A stretch of DNA of 64,000 bases from Paeniglutamicibacter kerguelensis (GCF_017876535.1 NZ_JAGIOF010000001.1:496001-560000); one strand, 5' to 3'; positions 8,167 to 18,702 are shown, numbered from the stretch's first letter. Notes: generated by a model from the letters alone, not told the origin. A program made the numbers and translations.

Positions 8167-9495
8167 TTACTGGAAGACGTCCGGGATGCCGTCGTGGTTC
8201 TTGTCCACGGCGTTGCGCTCGGCAATCAGGCGGTAGCGGCGGTCGCGTGGACGCAGCCACAGGGATCCGAGTATTGCGGCCAGCAGTGAGGCAAGAAGGA
8301 CCGCGACCTTGGCGTGGTCGTAGTGCGGGGACTCGAGTCCGAACGATAATTCCGAGACCAGCAGCGAGACGGTGAAGCCGATGCCGGCCAGGAAGGTGAC
8401 GCCGAGCAGGTCGCCCCACCTGACGTCGGGGTCGAGGTTCGCATGGACGCTGCGGGTCACAAGCCAGGTGGCGCTCATGATGCCTATTGGCTTGCCGAAG
8501 AGCAGGCCGAAAACGATGCCCCAGAGCACCGTGTCGCCGAACGCGGAGGCGATGCCGCTGGCGCCCCCGATGGCAACGCCGGCCGCGAAGAAGGCGAAGA
8601 CCGGAACGCAGAAGCCGCTAGAAAGCGGGCGGAAACGGTGCTCGAACTTCTCGGCCAGGCCCGGCTTCTCCGGCTCGTCCTTGCGCAGGACCGGAACGCA
8701 GAATCCAAGGACAACGCCGGCGATCGTCGCGTGCACGCCGGACCCGAAGACCAAGGCCCAGCTGACGGCACCCAGCGGCAACAGGATGAGCCACGGTGCC
8801 CACCGCTTGGAAGCGAAGAACTTGGGCCACCGGTGGGTCAGGAACGCGTAGAGGGCGATCGGCACGATGGCCATCAACAGGTATGGGGGACGCAGGTCGT
8901 CGGTGAAGACGAAGGCGATGATCACGATGGCGATGAGGTCGTCGACCACGGCCAGGGTCAGCAGGAAGATGCGCAACGGTGAAGGCAAGTTCGAGCCGAT
9001 GACGGCCAGGACGGCCACGGCAAACGCGATGTCGGTGGCGGTGGGAATCGCCCAGCCGCGCAGGGTTTCCCCGCCGGTGGAGGCATTCATGGCAACGAAG
9101 ATCAGCGCCGGGACCAGCACGCCGCCGAAGGCCGCGGCGACGGGAACGACGGCGCGTTTGAAATCGCGCAGGTCGCCGGCAACGAATTCCTTCTTCAGTT
9201 CGAGCCCGACCAGGAAGAAGAACACGGCCAGCAGGCCGTCCGCGGCCCAGTGGCCGAGCGAAAGGTTCAAGTCGATGCCGGCGATCTCGAAGCCGATGTG
9301 GAAGTCCCGAAGCGCGAAGTAGCTGTCCGCTGCGGGGGAATTGGCCCAGATGAGGGCGACGACTGCGCCGAAGATGAGCACCATGCCGCCGACGGTTTCC
9401 TTGCGAAGGATTTCACCAATGCGAAGGCTTTCGGAGTAGCTGCCGAGGCCAAGGACCGTTCGGGGTTTTGGGGTGGGCGGTTGAGGCTGGCTCAT
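8167..9495 (-). CDS. nhaA: Na+/H+ antiporter NhaA
   Basis: Electrogenic exchange of sodium for protons across the cytoplasmic membrane. At 442 residues it has the expected helices and signature stretches: [53 protein letters not shown], the ion-binding Asp pair in [17 protein letters not shown], and [13 protein letters not shown]. The C-terminal tail, about 30 residues, is hydrophilic. It begins [13 protein letters not shown] after a GATAAT -10-like box at 9528-9533 on the minus strand. Monocistronic. Confidence 0.96.
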   Translation of the reverse strand: MSQPQPPTPKPRTVLGLGSYSESLRIGEILRKETVGGMVLIFGAVVALIWANSPAADSYFALRDFHIGFEIAGIDLNLSLGHWAADGLLAVFFFLVGLELKKEFVAGDLRDFKRAVVPVAAAFGGVLVPALIFVAMNASTGGETLRGWAIPTATDIAFAVAVLAVIGSNLPSPLRIFLLTLAVVDDLIAIVIIAFVFTDDLRPPYLLMAIVPIALYAFLTHRWPKFFASKRWAPWLILLPLGAVSWALVFGSGVHATIAGVVLGFCVPVLRKDEPEKPGLAEKFEHRFRPLSSGFCVPVFAFFAAGVAIGGASGIASAFGDTVLWGIVFGLLFGKPIGIMSATWLVTRSVHANLDPDVRWGDLLGVTFLAGIGFTVSLLVSELSFGLESPHYDHAKVAVLLASLLAAILGSLWLRPRDRRYRLIAERNAVDKNHDGIPDVFQ

Positions 9496-9764
9496 GGATG
9501 TTCATCGATTCTTCTCGGGTACGTTGAATTATCGCCGACCAGACTTCCCGGCACACCAGAGACCACAGTATCGGAAAAAATCAGATGTGTGCACATTTTT
9601 TGGCATGGGGGCCGGCTTCGGCCGCCGGTTTTCGGCCCCGTTGGTCCAAGAAACCGGGTGCCCAAAACGGCGGACCGACACCGTCCAGCCGCGAGTGAGA
9701 GGTTGGAAGATGCCGGTCCGGGGAATCGGTCTCCGGTGGTCAAACCGGGCCGAGTGGGCGCTGG
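9496..9764. other. nhaA upstream region
   Basis: No gene is seen. It holds the likely nhaA -10, a T-flanked palindrome (ATGTG-TG-CACAT between A- and T-runs, about 9577-9599) and a GGGGCCG/CGGCCCC stem (9608-9639). One of these may terminate the DUF2505 gene on the minus strand. Confidence 0.4.
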
Positions 9765-10262
9765 CTAGCCGCGTTCAATCCATGAGGAGACGGTGTTGCC
9801 CTGCAAGGCAAGCGCCTTGGAGATGAACGGCTCGGCCGCAGAAGCGATTTTTCCGCCAACGAACGGGATCGAGGAGGAAACCGTTGCTTCGATGCCCAGG
9901 GCGGAGCCCTCGGCGCTAGCGCGCAGCGATTCGGAACCGGCGACCGAAACCGGCAGGGAGCCGACGGTGACCTTCAAGGTGGCATCGCGGGAACCATCGG
10001 CGGCCGGGGCTGTCCAAGACTCGACCTGGGTGACCTCAACGGTCTGCCCGACGAACTTCCGGGCAATCTCCGGCGCGCGATCGGTCGGCAGGGACCTGAC
10101 GGTGGTCAGGGTGAAGGCTGCTGCGACGTCGCCGGCCACCTCAAAACTCTTCAGTTCGCCACCGACCATGGTGGTCAGGTGTTCAGCGAATGCGCGATCG
10201 GTCAATGTGGCGATGACGGCCGCGGGGGCGTGCATCAGATCAGTGGTGGCATTAAGTGCCAT
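9765..10262 (-). CDS. DUF2505 domain-containing protein
   Basis: The open frame extends upstream, but the family-like N-terminus is MALNATTDLMHAPAAVIATLTDRAFAEHL, which begins at the ATG at 10262 and gives 165 residues. That start has a weak GGAG about 11 bases upstream. The protein resembles SRPBCC-fold DUF2505 proteins of actinobacteria: an alternating beta pattern (VGGELKSFEVAGDVAAAFTL) and a C-terminal helix (ASAAEPFISKALALQGNTVSSWIE). Function unknown. It is divergent from mfd, a neighbour I recall from other Arthrobacter genomes. Confidence 0.8.
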   Translation of the reverse strand: MALNATTDLMHAPAAVIATLTDRAFAEHLTTMVGGELKSFEVAGDVAAAFTLTTVRSLPTDRAPEIARKFVGQTVEVTQVESWTAPAADGSRDATLKVTVGSLPVSVAGSESLRASAEGSALGIEATVSSSIPFVGGKIASAAEPFISKALALQGNTVSSWIERG

Positions 10263-10435
10263 AAGGCAAACTCCGTATAGATAGATCGGCCAAAGCAAAC
10301 GTTCTTGCGCCTCCAAGAGTACCCGTGCCGACAGGTCGGAGCTGTACGCTTGGATATGCGCACCCCGGGATTCGAATGGAATTCCGGGTAGTTGTGTTGT
10401 GCGCGGGAACCGGTTTTTCGAAAGGTAGCTAGTCG

Positions 10436-13400
10436 ATGGCGCTTCATGGTCTGCGCAGTGCACTGCGAGCCGACACGTCTTTTTCAAGGGTGCATTCCAA
10501 CGCGGCGACCGGCTACGCGACGCGGGCCAACCAGCTGGAGATCGCCGCCCCGACCGGCATGCGGCCGGTCATCACCGCGGAAACGCTTGAGGCCCTGCAG
10601 TCAAAGGTGCCGGGAGCCGTGGTGCTCGCGGTGACGGCCACCGGGCGCGAGGCCGAGGACCTCAGCGCCGGGCTGCGCAGCTACCTGCCCGATGAAGCAA
10701 TCGCCGAGTTCCCGTCCTGGGAGACGCTCCCGCACGAACGGCTCTCGCCGCGTTCGGACACCGTCGGACGCCGCCTGGCCGTGCTGCGCCGCCTGGAGCT
10801 GAAGGACCCTGGCCTGAAGGTCATCGTTGCCCCGGTCCGGGCCGTCATCCAACCCCTGGTGGCGGGGCTTGGCAAACTCGAGACCGTCGACCTGAAGGTG
10901 GGGGACGAATACCCTTTCTCCGCGGTGGTCAGGGCCCTGGCGGATGCCGCGTATGCGCGGGTCGACATGGTCACCCACCGCGGCGAGTTCGCCGTGCGCG
11001 GCGGCATCCTCGACGTCTTCCCGCCGACCTACGCGCACCCGGTGCGCATCGACTTCTTTGGCGACGAGATTGAGGCCATGCGCTTCTTCTCGATCGCCGA
11101 CCAGCGCTCGCTCGATTCCGAGGCGCCGGTGCAGATCCAGGCCCCGCCCTGCCGCGAGCTGCTGATTACGCCAGCCGTCATGTCCAAGGCCGCCAGGCTG
11201 CAGGAGCACATGCCCGCGGCCCGCGACATGCTGGCCAAGATCGCCGGCGGCATTGCGGTGGAGGGCATGGAGTCTCTGGCCCCGCTGCTGGTCGATTCCA
11301 TGGTGCCGCTGCTGAGCCAGCTGCCCGCCGAATCCATCGCCCTGGTCATGGAGCCCGAACGTGTGCGTGCCCGCGCCCACGACCTGGAAGCGACAAACGC
11401 CGAATTCCTCGCCGCGGCCTGGGCCACGGCCTCCGACGGCGGGGCCGCGCCGCTGGACCTCAGCCAGGCGCAGGCGCAGGCCGCCGCCGATGAACTGGAG
11501 GCCGGCAACTTCACCTCGCTGGCCAAGACCCTGCTCGACGCGCAGGAGGCGAAGGTGTCCTGGTGGACGCTGACCTCCCTGGGCAGTGACACGGAGCTTC
11601 TGCCGGAGGTCGACGCCATCCGTCTCGACGCTCGCGAGCCGCGCGGCTACCAGGGCGACGTGGCGGAGATGATGCAGTTCATTTCCTCGCGCATCAAGGA
11701 CAATTGGCGCCTGGTCGTCGCCACCGACGGGCCGGGCCCGGCGCAGCGACTTGCCGAGCTCTTCCACGACGCGGACATCCCCACGCACCGGATCGATTCG
11801 CTTGAGGGCGAGCCGACCGAGGGGCTCATCGAGATCACGACGGCGCAGGCGGGCCGCGGCTTTGTGCTCGATTCGCTGAAGCTCGGCCTGCTCACCGAGG
11901 CCGACCTGCTGGGCCGCTCCAGCGCGTACGCGCCGCGCGGCGCCAAGCGCATGGCGGTCAAGCGGCGCAACGCGGTTGACCCGTTGTCCCTGGTCGAGGG
12001 CGACTACGTGGTCCACGAACAGCACGGCATCGCCAAGTTCGTCGAACTCATCGCCCGCAAGGTTGCCGGCGGCACCGACGCCAAGCGCGAGTACCTGGTG
12101 CTCGAATACGCGCCGTCCAAGCGCGGGGCGCCGGGGGACAAGCTCTTTGTCCCCACCGACCAGCTGGACCAGGTCACCCGCTACGTCGGCGGCGAGGCGC
12201 CGAGCCTGTCCAAGATGGGCGGCTCGGACTGGGCCAGCACCAAGTCCAAGGCGCGCAAGGCCGTCAAGGAGATCGCCGGGGACCTGATCCGGCTCTACTC
12301 CGCCCGCATGGCTTCCCGCGGGCACTCGTTCGCCAAGGACACCCCGTGGCAGTCGGAGCTGGAGGAGGCCTTCGCCTATGTGGAGACCCCGGACCAGCTG
12401 ACCACCATCAACGAGGTCAAGGCGGACATGGAGCGGGAGATTCCGATGGACCGGCTCATCTCCGGCGACGTGGGCTTCGGCAAGACCGAGATCGCGGTGC
12501 GCGCCGCGTTCAAGGCCGTGCAGGATTCCAAGCAGGTCGCCGTGCTGGTGCCCACCACGCTGCTGGCCTCCCAGCACCACCAGACCTTCACCGACCGCTA
12601 CTCGGGCTTCCCGGTGCGCGTGCGCACGCTCTCGCGCTTCCAGAGCGCGAAGGAATCCAAGGACATCGTCGAGGGGTTGAAGAACGGGAGCGTCGACGTG
12701 GTCATCGGCACCCACCGGCTGCTCTCGGACACCGTCCAGTTCAAGGACCTGGGGCTGGTGATCGTCGACGAGGAGCAGCGCTTCGGCGTCGAGCACAAGG
12801 AGCAGCTCAAGAAGATGCGCACCAACGTGGACGTGCTTTCCATGTCCGCGACGCCGATCCCGCGCACCCTGGAGATGAGCCTGACCGGCATCCGCGAGAC
12901 CTCCACGCTGGCGACCCCGCCGGAGGAGCGCCACCCGGTGCTCACCTACGTGGGCCCACGCACCGACAAGCAGATCTCGGCGGCGATCCGCCGCGAGCTG
13001 ATGCGCGACGGCCAGGTGTTCTTTGTGCACAACCGGGTTTCCTCGATCGATGCGATCGCCGCCGAGTTGCGCGAACTGGTGCCCGAGGCGCGCGTGGAGG
13101 TGGCGCACGGCAAGATGAGCGAGTCCCGGCTGGAGAAGATCATCCAGGACTTCTGGGAGAAGAAGTTCGACGTGCTGGTCTCCACCACGATCATCGAGAC
13201 CGGCCTGGACATCTCGAATGCGAACACGCTGATCGTGGACCGGGCGGACAACTACGGCCTGTCGCAGCTGCACCAGCTGCGCGGGCGCGTGGGCCGCGGG
13301 CGCGAGCGCGCGTACGCCTACTTCCTGTGGAACGCGGAGAAGCCGCTGGGCGAGGTGGCGCTGGAACGGCTCAAGGCCGTGGCCGCGCACAACGAGCTGG

Positions 13401-14050
13401 GCTCCGGCTACCAGCTGGCCATGAAGGACCTGGAGATCCGCGGCGCCGGCAACCTGCTGGGCGGGGAGCAGTCCGGCCACATCGCCGGGGTCGGGTTCGA
13501 TTTGTACCTGCGCCTGGTCGGCGAGGCCGTGGCCGAATACAAGGGCGACGCCGACGAGAAGACGGCGGAGATGAAGATCGAGCTTCCGGTCAACGCCCAC
13601 CTGCCGCACGACTACGTGCCGGGGGAGCGGTTGCGACTGGAGGCCTACCGCAAGATCGCCGCGGCGACCGACTTCGAGGGGCTGGCGGAGGTGCACGCCG
13701 AGTTGGTGGACCGCTACGGCCAGCCGCCGGCTCCGGTGGTGAACCTGCTTGAGGTCGCGCGCATCAGGATTCGCGCCCGCGCCCTGGGGCTGACCGACGT
13801 GGGCATGGTCGGCAACTTCATCAAGTTCGCCCCCGCGGCCATCGAGAACCTGCCCGATTCTCGGCAGCTGCGCCTGGCGCGCATGTACAAGGGTGCCGCC
13901 GACAAGCCGGCGCTGGATGCGATCTTCGTCCCGAAGCCCAAGACCTCCGCGGTCGGCGGGCGCGACCTGGTGGACGAGGAGATCCTGGACTGGGTCTCCG
14001 GGGTGCTGTCCAACATCTTCGAATCCGAGCCGCTGAAAGCGAAGAGCTAG
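10436..14050 (+). CDS. mfd: Transcription-repair coupling factor
   Basis: A DNA translocase that removes RNA polymerase stalled at lesions and recruits UvrA. The 1204 residues are full length. In order: the UvrB-like N-terminal module (FPSWETLPHERLSPRSDTVGRRL near residue 95), the CarD-like RNA-polymerase-interaction domain (GDYVVHEQHGIAKFV near 522), the helicase with Walker A GDVGFGKTE near 678, Walker B VDEEQRFG near 778, motif SATPIPRTLEMSLTG, the motif VI region QLRGRVGRGRERAYAY, and the C-terminal D7 domain. Start ATG 10436 has AAAGG about 9 bases upstream. Confidence 0.98.
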   Translation: MALHGLRSALRADTSFSRVHSNAATGYATRANQLEIAAPTGMRPVITAETLEALQSKVPGAVVLAVTATGREAEDLSAGLRSYLPDEAIAEFPSWETLPHERLSPRSDTVGRRLAVLRRLELKDPGLKVIVAPVRAVIQPLVAGLGKLETVDLKVGDEYPFSAVVRALADAAYARVDMVTHRGEFAVRGGILDVFPPTYAHPVRIDFFGDEIEAMRFFSIADQRSLDSEAPVQIQAPPCRELLITPAVMSKAARLQEHMPAARDMLAKIAGGIAVEGMESLAPLLVDSMVPLLSQLPAESIALVMEPERVRARAHDLEATNAEFLAAAWATASDGGAAPLDLSQAQAQAAADELEAGNFTSLAKTLLDAQEAKVSWWTLTSLGSDTELLPEVDAIRLDAREPRGYQGDVAEMMQFISSRIKDNWRLVVATDGPGPAQRLAELFHDADIPTHRIDSLEGEPTEGLIEITTAQAGRGFVLDSLKLGLLTEADLLGRSSAYAPRGAKRMAVKRRNAVDPLSLVEGDYVVHEQHGIAKFVELIARKVAGGTDAKREYLVLEYAPSKRGAPGDKLFVPTDQLDQVTRYVGGEAPSLSKMGGSDWASTKSKARKAVKEIAGDLIRLYSARMASRGHSFAKDTPWQSELEEAFAYVETPDQLTTINEVKADMEREIPMDRLISGDVGFGKTEIAVRAAFKAVQDSKQVAVLVPTTLLASQHHQTFTDRYSGFPVRVRTLSRFQSAKESKDIVEGLKNGSVDVVIGTHRLLSDTVQFKDLGLVIVDEEQRFGVEHKEQLKKMRTNVDVLSMSATPIPRTLEMSLTGIRETSTLATPPEERHPVLTYVGPRTDKQISAAIRRELMRDGQVFFVHNRVSSIDAIAAELRELVPEARVEVAHGKMSESRLEKIIQDFWEKKFDVLVSTTIIETGLDISNANTLIVDRADNYGLSQLHQLRGRVGRGRERAYAYFLWNAEKPLGEVALERLKAVAAHNELGSGYQLAMKDLEIRGAGNLLGGEQSGHIAGVGFDLYLRLVGEAVAEYKGDADEKTAEMKIELPVNAHLPHDYVPGERLRLEAYRKIAAATDFEGLAEVHAELVDRYGQPPAPVVNLLEVARIRIRARALGLTDVGMVGNFIKFAPAAIENLPDSRQLRLARMYKGAADKPALDAIFVPKPKTSAVGGRDLVDEEILDWVSGVLSNIFESEPLKAKS

Positions 14051-14087
14051 CGTCCGCAGGGTTCCCGAGTAGGTGCCCGAAACGTAA

Positions 14088-14123
14088 ATACGCCCTTCCC
14101 GGCCGTGGCCGGGAAGGGCGTAT
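14088..14123. terminator. Bidirectional terminator between mfd and the stress protein gene
   Basis: A near-perfect 17-base inverted repeat (14088-14104 with 14107-14123) is flanked by short A and T stretches, between convergent genes. Confidence 0.85.
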
Positions 14124-14137
14124 TGCGTGATGGATGG

Positions 14138-14566
14138 TTACTTGTCGCCGTGGTGGATCAGCACCGGGCAGTGCGCGTGGGCCGCCAGCGAGCTGGAGAC
14201 CGAGCCGAGCAGCAGGCCCTTGAAGCCGCCGCGGCCGCGGGTTCCTATGACCAGCATCGCCGCGTCCTTGGATGCCTCGATGAGCGTGGGGGCCGCGGGG
14301 CCCATGGTCACCAAGCGCTCCAGGTGCTCCGGAACGTCGTCGCCGAAGGCCTCGGTGATGGCCTCGTCGAGGGCGGCCCGCGCGTCGGCCTCGGGGTTCC
14401 ACTCGGGGGTGTAGTCCTCGAGCGCAATGCGGGGCAGCCAGGATGCGAATGCCTGCAGCTCATGGCCTAGTGCCTTGGACAGCGGCGCCGCGTAGCGAAG
14501 CGCTGCGATCGACTGCGGGGATCCGTCGACTCCGACGATGACCTTAGTGCGTGGGGCGTTTTCCAT
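14138..14566 (-). CDS. Universal stress protein (UspA family)
   Basis: A small cytoplasmic ATP-binding protein of 142 residues. It opens with the strand VIVGVDGSPQSIAALRYA and ends with the nucleotide signature G-x2-G-x9-G-S (GTRGRGGFKGLLLGSVSSS) followed by HAHCPVLIHH, a complete single-domain Usp. Such proteins bind ATP and are induced by starvation or hypoxia in actinobacteria; the role here is not readable. Start ATG 14566. Confidence 0.94.
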   Translation of the reverse strand: MENAPRTKVIVGVDGSPQSIAALRYAAPLSKALGHELQAFASWLPRIALEDYTPEWNPEADARAALDEAITEAFGDDVPEHLERLVTMGPAAPTLIEASKDAAMLVIGTRGRGGFKGLLLGSVSSSLAAHAHCPVLIHHGDK

Positions 14567-14730
14567 GTACGGCTCTCATTTCTGCAAGCGGGGCTCTTCT
14601 TCGGATCTCCGGCGATCCGTCTTGTGCACCATCGTACCCGTTCCCACATGGTCTTTTCTACAAGCCGTAGAAAAGTTGTGCCGTGTCCCGCGGCGGTGGA
14701 GTTTGTGGCGTCCCCGGGTGCGGGAGGGCA

Positions 14731-14799
14731 CAAAAAACCAGGGCGCACGGTTCCCGAATCCGCCGCGACGGCGGGGTTCGGGGACTGCGCGCCCTGGTT
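14731..14799 (-). terminator. Terminator after the small membrane protein gene
   Basis: An 11-bp outer stem (14736-14746 with 14789-14799) encloses a GC-rich inner hairpin. On the minus strand it is followed by a T-run complementary to 14732-14737. The remainder of 14567-14811 shows nothing else. Confidence 0.75.
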
Positions 14800-14811
14800 G
14801 AAGACCGGGCT

Positions 14812-15057
14812 TTAGCGCTCCGAGGCGGTCTTGGCCGGGGAGCGGTCGGACATGCCCAGGATGTGCTGCGGGACGGCCCAGGCCAGAACGGTCAGCGCGA
14901 GGCATGAGAGGCCCGGGATCCAGGCGTTTTCCAGCGTCCAGAAGGACAGCGCGTAGATCGCGGCGCAGAAGATTGCCAGGAACACCAGGGTTGCAATGAA
15001 GTTGCCGACGAAGCGTCCCTGGCCCGAGTGAGCCACATTCTTGCCGTTCGAGTACAC
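14812..15057 (-). CDS. Small two-helix membrane protein
   Basis: 81 residues with two hydrophobic segments (FIATLVFLAIFCAAIYALSF at about 19-38 and IPGLSCLALTVLAWAVPQ at about 47-64) and polar ends. I do not recognise the family. It lies between a terminator and deoC, 45 bases downstream of the deoC stop on the same strand, with an AGGAGAAT ribosome site before its ATG. Confidence 0.7.
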   Translation of the reverse strand: MYSNGKNVAHSGQGRFVGNFIATLVFLAIFCAAIYALSFWTLENAWIPGLSCLALTVLAWAVPQHILGMSDRSPAKTASER

Positions 15058-15102
15058 AGCGATTCTCCTTGAGTCTGTTTTCAGTGCCCGGGAGCGTACG
15101 TC

Positions 15103-15792
15103 TTAGTACCCCTCGGTGCCTTGTTCACCCTCTACAATAGCAACTCCGGAGCTGGATCCGAGCCTCGTGGCGCCGGCGGCGATCATGGCGCGGGCGGTTT
15201 CCAGCGAGCGGACCCCGCCGGAGGCCTTGACGCCGAGATCGGGTCCCACGGTGGCGCGCATCAGGGCCACGTCCTCGAGAGTTGCCCCGCCGCCGGCAAA
15301 CCCGGTGGAGGTCTTCACGAAATCGGCTCCGGCAGCCACCGAGGCTCGGCAGGCCAGCACCTTTTCGTCGTCGGTGAGCAGCGCCGTCTCGATGATGACC
15401 TTCAGGATGGCCCCGTCCTCGTGCACGGCGTCGGCGATCGCCGAAATGTCGGCGACCAGTGCCGCCTCGTCACCGGCCTTCGCCGCGGCGATGTTGATGA
15501 CCATGTCGATCTCGTTGGCGCCGTCGGCGATGGCGCCGCGGGCCTCAAAGACCTTCGATGCGGTGGTGGTGGCACCGAACGGGAAGCCGATCACCGAGCA
15601 GGTCAGCACGCCGGAGCCGGCCAGCGCGGCGGTCACCGTGGAAACCCAGAGCGGGTTCACGCAGACCGACTTGAAGTTGTACTTGGCGGCCTCGGCGCAG
15701 ATGCGCTCGATGTCGGCGCGGGAGGCGTCGGCATTCAGGATGGTGTGGTCGATGTAGGAGGCGATGTTTTCGATGTTCGGCTCGGTGCTCAT
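15103..15792 (-). CDS. deoC: Deoxyribose-phosphate aldolase
   Basis: Splits 2-deoxyribose-5-phosphate into glyceraldehyde-3-phosphate and acetaldehyde, the last step of deoxynucleoside catabolism. 229 residues. Class I aldolase features are the start [23 protein letters not shown], the Lys in [15 protein letters not shown], and the Schiff-base Lys in [10 protein letters not shown], followed by [10 protein letters not shown]. Third gene of a minus-strand series punA, phosphomutase, deoC (gaps of 105 and 85 bases), a complete nucleoside breakdown route. Confidence 0.97.
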   Translation of the reverse strand: MSTEPNIENIASYIDHTILNADASRADIERICAEAAKYNFKSVCVNPLWVSTVTAALAGSGVLTCSVIGFPFGATTTASKVFEARGAIADGANEIDMVINIAAAKAGDEAALVADISAIADAVHEDGAILKVIIETALLTDDEKVLACRASVAAGADFVKTSTGFAGGGATLEDVALMRATVGPDLGVKASGGVRSLETARAMIAAGATRLGSSSGVAIVEGEQGTEGY

Positions 15793-15877
15793 GCTTGGGA
15801 CTACTCCTGTGGTTCTGGTGTGGGGGAACGGATGGGAAGGGCGGGGGTGCGGGCGCCGGAGGCATCCGCGGGATGCG

Positions 15878-17623
15878 CTAGGCGCGCAACATTAGCAAAA
15901 GTTCGTGCTTGATGGACTCAAGCCGGACCCGGCCGGCCGTGCGCAGGACCGGGAGGTCGGCGGCGTCGGCGACCGGCGCGATGACCTCCAGGTAGCACTT
16001 GAGCTTGGGCTCGGTGCCCGAGGGGCGCACGATGACCCGGGTCCCGGCGTCGGTGAGGAACAGCAGCCCGTCGGTCGGCGGCAGGTGCGCACCGAGGCCC
16101 AGGTCCTCGAATTCGACGATGGCTTCCCCGGCAAGCGACTGCGGCGGGGTGCCGCGCAGCGCATCCATCATGGTGCCCAGCAGGCCAAGGTCCTTGACCC
16201 GGACCGAGAGCTGGTCGGTCTGGTGCAAGCCGTGGGCCAGCGCCAGCTGGTCGAGCACCTGCGGGAAGCCGGAGCCCGCGGCCTTGAGTTCGGCCGCGTA
16301 TTCGGCCAGCAGCAGGGCCGCGGAAATGCCGTCCTTGTCGCGCACCAGATCCGGGGCGACGCAGTAGCCGAGGGCCTCCTCGTAGCCGAAGGCCAGGTGC
16401 GGGGCGCGGGAAATCCACTTGAAGCCGGTCAGCGTCTGTTCGTGCTTCAGCCCGCTGGCCGCCGCGATGGAGGCCAGCATGCGCGAGGAGACGATCGAGT
16501 TGGCGAAGACGGAAGTAGGGTCGGCAGCCGGTGCCAGTCGGGCGCCGAGCAGCCAGCCGACCTCGTCCCCGCGCAGCATGCGCCAGCCGGTGCCGGGGAA
16601 TTCCACGGCACCGGCGCAGCGGTCGGCATCCGGGTCGTTGGCGATGACCAGGTCGGCACCGGTTTCCTTGGCGAGCTCCACGGCAAGGTCGATGGCGCCG
16701 GGTTCCTCCGGGTTGGGGAACGCGACGGTGGGGAATTCCGGGTCGGGGTGTTCCTGCTCGGGCACGATGGCAACCCGGGTGAAACCCGAGGCCGCGAAGC
16801 CCTGGGACATGGTGTGCCCACCGACCCCGTGCATCGGGGTCAGCACGATCTTCAGGCCGGCGCGCGCGGCGTCCAGGTCAGCGGTCGCCTCGCCGCCGGG
16901 GGCGGTGAGCAGCGCGGTGACCTTGGACAGGTAGGCGGCCTCGATGTCTCCGGCCTCGCCGCCGCCGGGCAACACGTCCCAGCCGGATTCGGCCAGGGTG
17001 ATGGCGTCGATCGGCTCGTCGTGGTCGATCAGCGCGGCGATCTGCGCGTCGGTGGGCGTGACGATCTGCGCGCCGCGGCCCCAGCCGGACTCGACGCGCC
17101 CGCCCAGGTACACTTTGTATCCGTTGTCGGCGGGCGGGTTGTGGCTGGCGGTGACCATGATGCCGGCCTCGGCGTCCAGTGCGCGCACGGCCCAGGCCAG
17201 CACCGGGGTGGGCAGCGGCAGCGGCATCAGCGACACCCGCACGCCGGCCGCGGTGAGGATCGCGGCGGATTCGCGGGCGAACTTGTCCGAGTTGTGCCTG
17301 GCGTCGAACCCGACCACCGCGCTGGGGACGTAGCTTCCCGCTGCGCGTTCGACCAGGAAGCGCCCGATGCCCGCGGCGGTGCGGCGCACCACCATGGAGT
17401 TCATCCGGTTGGGGCCGGCGCCCAGCTCGGCGCGCAGGCCCGCCGTGCCGAAGGCGAGGTTCCCCGCGAACCTGTCTTCCAGTTCCTCCAGCGCCTCGGC
17501 TTCCCCGGCGCGCACGCGCCAGCACAGGCCGCGCAGTTGTGCCTGCGTCTGCGCGTCGGGATCCTGGTCCGCCCAGGCCGCTGCGCGATCCAGCAACTCG
17601 GTGTGGTGGAGGTTTTGGCTCAT
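15878..17623 (-). CDS. Phosphohexomutase-superfamily protein (phosphoglucomutase/phosphomannomutase; possible phosphopentomutase)
   Basis: A 581-residue alpha-D-phosphohexomutase family enzyme. The phosphoserine loop is [15 protein letters not shown], the metal loop NDPDADRCA, the sugar-binding loop GYEEALGY, and the phosphate-binding C-terminus [12 protein letters not shown]. All catalytic motifs are intact. The ATG at 17623 (MSQNLHH) is chosen over the longer frame because AAGGAC precedes it. It matches the mycobacterial pmmB next to punA. Between punA and deoC the useful activity would be ribose-1-phosphate to ribose-5-phosphate; that role is inference from context. Confidence 0.9.
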   Translation of the reverse strand: MSQNLHHTELLDRAAAWADQDPDAQTQAQLRGLCWRVRAGEAEALEELEDRFAGNLAFGTAGLRAELGAGPNRMNSMVVRRTAAGIGRFLVERAAGSYVPSAVVGFDARHNSDKFARESAAILTAAGVRVSLMPLPLPTPVLAWAVRALDAEAGIMVTASHNPPADNGYKVYLGGRVESGWGRGAQIVTPTDAQIAALIDHDEPIDAITLAESGWDVLPGGGEAGDIEAAYLSKVTALLTAPGGEATADLDAARAGLKIVLTPMHGVGGHTMSQGFAASGFTRVAIVPEQEHPDPEFPTVAFPNPEEPGAIDLAVELAKETGADLVIANDPDADRCAGAVEFPGTGWRMLRGDEVGWLLGARLAPAADPTSVFANSIVSSRMLASIAAASGLKHEQTLTGFKWISRAPHLAFGYEEALGYCVAPDLVRDKDGISAALLLAEYAAELKAAGSGFPQVLDQLALAHGLHQTDQLSVRVKDLGLLGTMMDALRGTPPQSLAGEAIVEFEDLGLGAHLPPTDGLLFLTDAGTRVIVRPSGTEPKLKCYLEVIAPVADAADLPVLRTAGRVRLESIKHELLLMLRA

Positions 17624-17728
17624 GGGGCGGGTCCTTAGGTCGGTTGGGGGAGAAAGGAACGAAGGCAATGCGGTCCGGGTGGTCGGGGCGCGCCGTTGGG
17701 CGCCGCGACCACCCGGGGCCGGATTTTG

Positions 17729-18538
17729 CTAGAGCTTGGCGACGATGTCGGCCAGCAGTGCGGAGATGCGCGGGCCGGCGGCGGCGCCGGCCTCGATGAC
17801 TTCCTCGTGGCTCAGGGCGGTGTCGGAGATGCCCGCGGCCAGGTTGGTGACCAGCGAGATGCCGAAGACCTCCATGCCGGCGTGGCGTGCGGCGATGGCC
17901 TCCAGTGCGGTGGACATGCCGACCAGGTCGGCGCCGATCACCCTGGCGTACCGGACCTCGGCGGGGGTCTCGTAGTGCGGGCCGGTGAACTGCGCGTACA
18001 CGCCCTCGTCCAGGGTCGGGTCGACCAGGCGGGCGAGGCCGCGGATGCGCGGGGAGTACAGGTCGGTCAGGTCCACGAACGTGGCGCCCTCCAGCGGGGA
18101 GGCCGCGGTGAGGTTGAGGTGGTCGGAGATCAGCACCGGGGTGCCGGGGGCCCAGGCCGGGTTCAACCCGCCGCAGCCGTTGGTGAGCACCAGGGTCTTG
18201 GCGCCGGCGGCGGCGGCGGTGCGCACGCCGTGGACGACGGCGCGCACGCCCTTGCCCTCGTAGAAGTGGGTGCGTGCGCCGAGCACCAGCACGCGCTTGT
18301 TGTCGCCGGTCAACACGGAGGAGATGGTGCCGACGTGGCCGGGCACGGCGGCGGCGTGGAAGCCGGGCAGCTCGGTGGCGGGGATGCGGTGGGTGGTTTC
18401 GCCGATCAGGTTCGCGGCCTCGCCCCATCCGGAGCCAAGCACCAGGGCGATGTCGTGGGCGGGTACGCCGGTAATTTCGGCGATTTTGGCGGCGGCGGCT
18501 GAGGCCAGGGCAAAGGGGTCAGTGGCGTTATCGATCAC
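17729..18538 (-). CDS. punA: Purine nucleoside phosphorylase
   Basis: Phosphorolysis of purine (deoxy)nucleosides to base plus (deoxy)ribose-1-phosphate. Starting from the GTG at 18538 it is 269 residues, the length of trimeric class enzymes; the open frame upstream of it is not family-like. Visible motifs: VLGSGWGEAA (phosphate loop), GARTHFYEGKG, LTNGCGGLNP, FTGPHYETPAEVR and the base-binding VGMSTALEAIAARHAGMEV followed by LVTNLAAG. It begins the punA-mutase-deoC run and is divergent from lpdA, the same arrangement I recall around Rv3303c-Rv3308 of mycobacteria. Confidence 0.96.
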   Translation of the reverse strand: MIDNATDPFALASAAAAKIAEITGVPAHDIALVLGSGWGEAANLIGETTHRIPATELPGFHAAAVPGHVGTISSVLTGDNKRVLVLGARTHFYEGKGVRAVVHGVRTAAAAGAKTLVLTNGCGGLNPAWAPGTPVLISDHLNLTAASPLEGATFVDLTDLYSPRIRGLARLVDPTLDEGVYAQFTGPHYETPAEVRYARVIGADLVGMSTALEAIAARHAGMEVFGISLVTNLAAGISDTALSHEEVIEAGAAAGPRISALLADIVAKL

Positions 18539-18702
18539 GAGGTTAAACTTACCGGCGGATACCGTACTTGTCAGCCGCCAAAGCCGCGCTGCGGGTGTGA
18601 GCTGCGGCAAGCGCCTAACGGCGGCTTCACTGGGATCTCCGGTTCCCCCGACGGCCAATGCGCCGGCGGTTGTGCACTTGGTGCCGCGGTAGGGGAGAAT
18701 AA

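Noticed and set aside
10601..13696. A 1031-codon open frame antisense to mfd, and other very long antisense frames (15905-17638, 29673-31511, 40870-42486)
   Set aside because: They are products of high GC third-position bias over real genes. Their translations are low-complexity and match no family.
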